A stretch of DNA of 64,000 bases from Candidatus Poribacteria bacterium (GTDB lineage: Bacteria > Poribacteria > WGA-4E > GCA-2687025), in assembly GCA_018644665.1 (NCBI GenBank), contig JABGQA010000168.1, positions 20,939 to 84,938 on the forward strand, given 5' to 3'. This document shows positions 59,374 to 64,000 of this stretch, in pieces (position 1 is the stretch's first letter; the number at the start of each line of letters is the position of its first letter). The notes beneath the pieces are model-generated. The model saw nothing but the letters and a program-made list of their open reading frames with translations, ran no database searches and was not told where the DNA came from. Made by a program: the position numbers and the translations under genes.

Positions 59374-59712
59374 ATGAGTCAGGCAGCCGCGCGGAAGTGG
59401 CTCGCACAAGCGCGCCACGACCTTACGATGGCCGAGCGGAACATCGAGATCGGCGGGTACGACATCGCGTCGTTCCTGGCACACCATGTGGATGAACTCG
59501 CCCGGTTGCTGGAGCTGCCGGATGCGCTTGTCGCAGCCGTGTCGGACCTCAACATCGACTACACCGTGGCGCGCTACCCAGACGTCACGGAGTTGGCTCC
59601 GTTCGAGGAGTACACCGAGGATGTCGCGATCGAGAAGGTAGCGGCGGCGCGGGCCGTCTTCGAGGCCTTGCTCAATCCCGAGCGCGCGGTTGCGGAGCCG
59701 GTAGATGAGTGA
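59374..59712 (+). CDS. HEPN-domain protein, internally shortened
   Basis: 112 residues. Start AAARKWLAQARHDLTMAERNIE and end NIDYTVARYPDV are the HEPN pattern. Between FLAHHV and DELARLL the usual A-x-EKALKAL helix and loop is missing, apparently a deletion at CACCA repeats. It overlaps the next gene by 8 bases. Paired with a nucleotidyltransferase; likely a toxin or antitoxin remnant. Whether the shortened form folds is unknown. Confidence 0.8.
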   Translation: MSQAAARKWLAQARHDLTMAERNIEIGGYDIASFLAHHVDELARLLELPDALVAAVSDLNIDYTVARYPDVTELAPFEEYTEDVAIEKVAAARAVFEALLNPERAVAEPVDE

Positions 59713-60022
59713 CCCATGGATCGAGCGTTTCCGGTCGGAGGCCCTTCCTAAGATGGTCGACGCGTTCCGGCCTGCGCGCGTAGTGCTGTTTGGTTCGCGC
59801 ATCAGCGGGCGGCCCCGCGAGGAGTCCGACATCGACGTTGTGCTGGTCTCGGCGGCTTTCGAGGATGTCCCCTTCTTACGCAGGATGGGCCTCGTGTACC
59901 GCGCCGTTCCGTTCCCCAAGCACGTCGACTATCTCTGCTACACACCGCAGGAGTACGACAGAATCAGGCTCGAGTCAGCGATCGTGATGGACGCTCACGA
60001 AAACGGGCTTGTGGTAGCGTGA
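59705..60022 (+). CDS. MNT-type minimal nucleotidyltransferase
   Basis: 105 residues. GSRISGRPREESDIDVVLV carries the GSx(n)SDxDxxV nucleotidyltransferase motif, with a further Asp in HVDYLCYTPQEYDRI. Such proteins form two-gene modules with HEPN partners. Directly overlaps the HEPN gene; the pair resembles a toxin-antitoxin module. Confidence 0.9.
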   Translation: MSDPWIERFRSEALPKMVDAFRPARVVLFGSRISGRPREESDIDVVLVSAAFEDVPFLRRMGLVYRAVPFPKHVDYLCYTPQEYDRIRLESAIVMDAHENGLVVA

Positions 60023-60076
60023 GCCGGGGCGGGAGAGGCGCGCGGCGCCTCGGACGACGCCGCGCCGTAGGCGTGA

Positions 60077-61108
60077 CTAGAACTTGTAGTGGACCGTCAG
60101 GCGAGCGGCGATCTCGGACGCCTTGTCGGAGTCCTCGGGCGTCTCAATCAGCACATTGGGCATGAACGCGACCTGGCCGATCGGCCGGTAAGCCGCGCCG
60201 AGGATCAGGAGCGTCTTGGCGTCGTTGTCGCCGTCCGTGTCGGGGTCGAAGAAGTCACCGCGGGCGACGACTTCCACCTCTTCCGACACCGCGTAGCGGC
60301 CGAACACGGACAGACCGATTGTGCTGACATCGGCGCCCGCGACGCTGCCGACGTCCGACTGTGTGCGGCTGAACGCCGACACGAACCCGGCGAAGTCCCC
60401 ATCGTCGTATCCGCCGACGACCTTCCCGACAAACTCGCTCTCATCGCCCGGCCGCTGTCGGAGATGCCCGTACAACTCGCCGACGACGCCGCTCTTCCGA
60501 TACGCTACGGAGCCATAGAGCTTTTTGTCCTTGTCCGTCTCGGCCTTCGTGGTGTCGTTGCCGACGAGGAACTGGTACGTAACGCCCGTGTCACTGAGCG
60601 CGCCCTTCACGCCGATGCCCATATCCCGGGAGGACACGATCTTGCGAAGGTCCATCTGTGTCTTCTCGATAGATCGGTACTTCCACGCGGCTTCCTCGAC
60701 GTGGCCCCAGGACGGTGTCGACTGGATGCCGAACACGAGCGCCGGCTTCAGCGACTTCGCCCAATCGGCTGTGATGTTCCACTGCATGTACGCGTCTTTG
60801 ACCAACAGCCCGACCTTCGAGGAGTCGGGGCTGGTGAGCAGGTTCACGCTGTCATTGGTCTCGACGCGCACGCGCGCCTTGTAGTTCGGCTTCAGGGCGT
60901 AGTCATAGGTGAGGTACACGCGGCGGATCTTCGCGCCGAAGACCTCCTTGGCGTCCTCGTTCTCAGAGTCCACCACGTACGAGTAGTCGAACAGCGTATA
61001 GCCACTCATTTTGTTCGTTGGCTGCGGCGCATCGTCCGCGGCCATCGCGAACAAGGGCGCTCCGATGAACACCAGCAGAGCCGCGAACCTAAGCAACGCG
61101 CGTCTCAT
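60077..61108 (-). CDS. Outer-membrane porin-like protein
   Basis: 343 residues from ATG 61108, GGGAG upstream (the GTG at 61117 abuts the ribosome site). Signal peptide MRRALLRFAALLVFIGAPLFA. Alternating beta pattern (KIRRVYLTYDYALKPNYKARVR, VGELYGHLRQRPGD, VAFMPNVLIETPED) and a C-terminal Phe (HYKF), as in outer-membrane proteins. Third gene of the respiratory run; may be an entry pore for the electron acceptor. Confidence 0.82.
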   Translation of the reverse strand: MRRALLRFAALLVFIGAPLFAMAADDAPQPTNKMSGYTLFDYSYVVDSENEDAKEVFGAKIRRVYLTYDYALKPNYKARVRVETNDSVNLLTSPDSSKVGLLVKDAYMQWNITADWAKSLKPALVFGIQSTPSWGHVEEAAWKYRSIEKTQMDLRKIVSSRDMGIGVKGALSDTGVTYQFLVGNDTTKAETDKDKKLYGSVAYRKSGVVGELYGHLRQRPGDESEFVGKVVGGYDDGDFAGFVSAFSRTQSDVGSVAGADVSTIGLSVFGRYAVSEEVEVVARGDFFDPDTDGDNDAKTLLILGAAYRPIGQVAFMPNVLIETPEDSDKASEIAARLTVHYKF

Positions 61109-61138
61109 TACAATCACTCCCGGCGGGTCTACCGCCTG

Positions 61139-62383
61139 TTATGCTTCGGCCGCCGTCGACAAGTCGTCGGACGACTCCGGTAGTAGTGTTTCGCCAACGC
61201 CGAACAGCAGCAGGCCAAGCCCCACGACGCCGGCCATGAGTAGCCACTCCGTCGAACTCGGGAAGTAGGACGTCTGCAGTCGACCGGAGACGAAGGCCTC
61301 ACTGAGCCCCCGCAACTCCTCCCCGGCAAGGCTGGGGATGACGATGTTCAGGCGCACGCCGACGAAGCCCACCGCGACGAGAAGGCCGGCAAGCGAGACC
61401 ATCCGTGGATCGTTGCGCGTCGGTAGCGACAGCAGCAGGATCGGGATGACCGCGCCCAGGGCAAGTTGCCACACCCAGAACACCCACCAGTATGGACCAC
61501 TCAGGACGAGCCCGAGCGCGTGCACGTGACCGGGCACACCGCCATACAAGCCGACGAGGAATTCCGAGGCCTCACACAGGACGACGAGCGCAAGCGCCAC
61601 AAGAACTACTCTCCCCAGTGCCACGACGGTTTCACTGTTCCGGCGCCATCCGCCCTGGAAGACTGTGGCAGTCACAGTGAGCAGCGCTGCGCCACTCGCC
61701 ACGGCCGACAGGATGAAGAGCACCGGGAACAGACCACTGTGCCAGGCTGGCTGCGCCGCCACGACGCCGAACAGAGCGCCCACCCCGGCTGGGAACATCA
61801 ACGCCACCGGCAGTCCGATGCCCGCGAGCACCCGCGCCTTGCGAAGATCACGCTCCGCGCTCTCCGCCGACGTGTCTCTCGCGCGGAGCGTCAACATGCC
61901 GCACACGGCGGCCCGGAGCCCTCCGTTGGTTGCGCCTCGCGCCAGATCGGCGCGAATGAGGAGCCAGAACTGCGTCATCAGCAGCACGAAGTACACGAGG
62001 TACGCCCAGATCATCCATGCCATCGGCGACGAGAAGTTCGGGTGGATCAGCACGCGGTACGCGCGGCCCATATGACCGAGGTCGACCGAGATCGACAGCA
62101 TCCCGAGCAGGAGCGTCACCACCGCGGTGAAGACCGCGAGCCGCGCCACCTTCTCGAAGCGCTTCACGCGGAACACGTACACCAACGACGAGATCAGGAA
62201 CGACCCCGCAGACAGCCCCATGAAGAACACGTACGCCGCCACCCACAGGCCCCATGTCACGAAGCTGCCGTAGTTCGCGTTGCGGTGGCCGTTGGCGAAC
62301 CGGTCGTACCAGCCGACCAACCCCACCGCGAACAGCACAATCCCGAGGAGCCAGAACACCCGTTTCAGCCCACGCCCATTCAT
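61139..62383 (-). CDS. NrfD/PsrC-type membrane subunit
   Basis: 414 residues with about nine or ten helices (VFWLLGIVLFAVGLVGWYDRF; WLLMAGVVGLGLLLFGVGETLL). The second and third helices (NYGSFVTWGLWVAAYVFFMG, SAGSFLISSLVYVF) and AWMIWAYLVYFVLLMTQFWLL are those of the NrfD family. It carries quinol electrons to a molybdopterin reductase. 67 bases downstream of that gene, same strand. Confidence 0.92.
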   Translation of the reverse strand: MNGRGLKRVFWLLGIVLFAVGLVGWYDRFANGHRNANYGSFVTWGLWVAAYVFFMGLSAGSFLISSLVYVFRVKRFEKVARLAVFTAVVTLLLGMLSISVDLGHMGRAYRVLIHPNFSSPMAWMIWAYLVYFVLLMTQFWLLIRADLARGATNGGLRAAVCGMLTLRARDTSAESAERDLRKARVLAGIGLPVALMFPAGVGALFGVVAAQPAWHSGLFPVLFILSAVASGAALLTVTATVFQGGWRRNSETVVALGRVVLVALALVVLCEASEFLVGLYGGVPGHVHALGLVLSGPYWWVFWVWQLALGAVIPILLLSLPTRNDPRMVSLAGLLVAVGFVGVRLNIVIPSLAGEELRGLSEAFVSGRLQTSYFPSSTEWLLMAGVVGLGLLLFGVGETLLPESSDDLSTAAEA

Positions 62384-62450
62384 CGTCTACTCACTTTCCT
62401 TCGTAGGCGCCCTACGCGCGTCGGGCGCTGCTCGTCGCGCAGCCGGCCCG

Positions 62451-64000
62451 TCATGCGGGCGTCACGTTGACGTAGGTGTCGAAGAACGAGGCGCTGGCGC
62501 CGACGGGGTCCGTCAGGCACACGTCCTTGAGGATCGGGTCGACGTCCATCAGCGGATTCGGACACAGACCGGCGGCTCGACGGGTGTCGCCCTTGATCAC
62601 GGCGCCGTCTACGACGACATCGTTCGACCCGTACGCCCAGTGCCCGTAGTGCCACGACAGAGCGACCGTCCCGGGCAGGATGCCCTCGCGCACGTCCACC
62701 TTGGCGACCATGTCCAGCGTGCGACCGTCACCGATGGCGAGCTTGCCGTTGGGCTGCGCGGGCGATGTCAGACGCACTTTCTGCAGTGGCTTCAGTCCGA
62801 GCCGCGATGCGTCCTGACGGTTGATCCACAGCATGTTCTCAGGTTGTAGCGCCACGTTGGACCAGTAGTTGGAGATCGTCCGCGAGTGGCCGCCGAACGC
62901 CTCCTTGAACGTGATCAGGCGGTACGGGTACGTCCCGCCGCGCGTGAGCGCCTTGCCGGCAGTGTCGTACTGCCCTCGGTACTCCGGTATGCCGGAGAAG
63001 TATTCGCCGCTCATGCTGTTGCGCTGCTTGGCGACCTTGTCCACGAAGAGATGGAACATCGTGCCCATCTTCTTCTTCATGTACTCGCCGCTGTATCCGC
63101 TGCCGAAGGGGGCGTAGCGTCCCCCGCGGTTGAGGACGTACACGACCTTGGCCCACTCGTCGGGTCGGACCGCCCGCTTCCACGCGGCGATGTCGAACAC
63201 CGACGCCGGGAGGTGCCGACGCGACTTGACGAAGAGATCCATCTCCGCCGGGGACGCGTCCGGGACGACCTCGCCCGGCTTGTCGCCCAGGGCGATGTTC
63301 GCCACGGCCTTCAGGTGCCAGTCCTCCGGTCGGTTGAAGTGCATGCCCGGCCCGAAGGCGTCGTCGCCGAACCCAGAGAGGCCGAGCCTCTTCGACACGG
63401 CGATCAGGAACGCCTCGAGCGAGATCGGCATCGTCTCCCCGTCGACGACGACATCCTCGGTGAGCGGCTTCGCCACGGGTTGGCGCACCTTGCTCGTCAT
63501 GGTGGTCACGTCGGGGGTGACGTGCGGCGTTCCCCAGCGCTCCATGAACGTCAGGTCGGGCAGGACGTAGTCCGCGTACATCGTCGTCTCGCCGATGACG
63601 ATGTCACACGAGATGAACAGCGGTACCCGGTCGGGGTCCTGCAGCATCTCGATCACCTTGTCGCCCGCGGGGCTCGCGAGCGCCGGCGTGCCCTTGTGCA
63701 GGAACAGGATCTTCCCCGGGTATGGGTACCCCTGCGCGAAGGAAGGGATGACCTCCTGGTAGATGTTCCCGGAGAAGGGGTACCAAGGACGTTTCGCTGG
63801 GTAGCCCTCTTCGCGGAAGAGGGTGTAGTCCTCGTAGCGGTGCTTCTCACGCGTCATCGTTGGGCCGAACGCCTTCAGCGAGCCGGGATGCATGTCGGCG
63901 AACTCGTACACGTTGCCCGGCTTCCCGCCGAACTCATGCCAGTGACTGCCGCCCTTCTGCAGGCCGCCCTTCCAGTCGGCGTTTCCGATGAGGACGTTCA
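62451..64000 (-). CDS. Molybdopterin oxidoreductase catalytic subunit (partial, 5' end outside window)
   Basis: The C-terminal part, 516 complete codons in the window. In-frame codons continue to the window edge (NVLIGNADWKGGLQKGG). Seen are the Mo-bis-MGD core features (SCDIVIGETTMYADYVLPDLTFMERWG) and a C-terminal beta domain (TSPAQPNGKLAIGDGRTL). It resembles tetrathionate/polysulfide/arsenate reductase TtrA-PsrA members; substrate not decidable. Upstream of NrfD and a porin-like gene. Confidence 0.92.
   Translation of the reverse strand, partial: NVLIGNADWKGGLQKGGSHWHEFGGKPGNVYEFADMHPGSLKAFGPTMTREKHRYEDYTLFREEGYPAKRPWYPFSGNIYQEVIPSFAQGYPYPGKILFLHKGTPALASPAGDKVIEMLQDPDRVPLFISCDIVIGETTMYADYVLPDLTFMERWGTPHVTPDVTTMTSKVRQPVAKPLTEDVVVDGETMPISLEAFLIAVSKRLGLSGFGDDAFGPGMHFNRPEDWHLKAVANIALGDKPGEVVPDASPAEMDLFVKSRRHLPASVFDIAAWKRAVRPDEWAKVVYVLNRGGRYAPFGSGYSGEYMKKKMGTMFHLFVDKVAKQRNSMSGEYFSGIPEYRGQYDTAGKALTRGGTYPYRLITFKEAFGGHSRTISNYWSNVALQPENMLWINRQDASRLGLKPLQKVRLTSPAQPNGKLAIGDGRTLDMVAKVDVREGILPGTVALSWHYGHWAYGSNDVVVDGAVIKGDTRRAAGLCPNPLMDVDPILKDVCLTDPVGASASFFDTYVNVTPA

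Noticed and set aside
60035..60051. GAGGCGC/GCGCCTC hairpin between convergent genes
   Set aside because: Stem is perfect, but there is no T run on either side; too weak to call a terminator.

Overview
The window is GC-rich, densely packed bacterial chromosome with no rRNA, tRNA, insertion sequence, phage block or CRISPR array that I can see. The gene set points to a Gram-negative, free-living or sponge-associated lineage of the Candidatus Poribacteria type. Supporting signs are several phytanoyl-CoA dioxygenase-family (PhyH) proteins, sugar phosphate isomerase/epimerases, a ThuA protein, a Gfo/Idh/MocA oxidoreductase, a UroD-family protein, a DUF6785-type membrane protein, and two large secreted proteins whose C-terminal domain carries a PNPFNP-x-TWIPF-type motif. 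I recall that motif as typical of Poribacteria. The assignment is inference.

Layout. 0-5.6 kb: tail of an upstream gene with its terminator, a secreted propeller protein, a serine hydrolase-DUF4185 fusion and a pseudo-caspase-cyclophilin fusion. 5.7-18.2 kb: a YejA-like peptide-binding protein, a cupin/PhyH pair, a cyclase-ATPase-TPR regulator translationally coupled to tandem PhyH genes and an epimerase, a ThuA/isomerase/PilT-like ATPase operon, and a redoxin with an in-frame UGA that looks like selenocysteine. 18.2-30.1 kb: methyltransferases, a kinase-like phosphotransferase, a truncated-haemoglobin-ankyrin fusion, an FG-GAP secreted protein, a scramblase-like protein and several hypotheticals. 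30.3-32.8 kb: a DUF4266/DUF3570/ApbE operon. 32.8-36.6 kb: YejB, YejE and YejF, about 25 kb from the YejA-like partner. 36.7-38.0 kb: a tandem hairpin repeat, then a PIN toxin-antitoxin locus with a decayed duplicate. 40.1-46.1 kb: a six-gene minus-strand cluster (DUF2617, aminopropyltransferase, flavin amine oxidase, DUF350, DUF4178 and a membrane-anchored Gly/Ser-rich protein) that probably serves polyamine and envelope functions. 46.3-55.9 kb: dehydrogenases, a duplicated DUF5069 protein, a DtxR-FeoA/FeoB iron-uptake operon, a phosphotransferase and a UroD-family protein. 56-58.7 kb: leuS with its leader. 58.7-64 kb: a Nudix hydrolase, a HEPN/nucleotidyltransferase pair, and a porin-NrfD-molybdopterin reductase respiratory operon that runs off the right edge.

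The strongest unusual signals are: (1) a leucine-rich leader peptide with mutually exclusive hairpins ahead of leuS, the layout of classical transcription attenuation; (2) the UGA-containing redoxin with a SECIS-like hairpin just downstream; (3) genes without a canonical start codon (PhyH at 8731 with an ideal Shine-Dalgarno before ATC; leuS; a methyltransferase); (4) the decayed PIN-antitoxin duplication; (5) the fusion proteins and the DUF4266/DUF3570/ApbE operon with a CxxCH motif.
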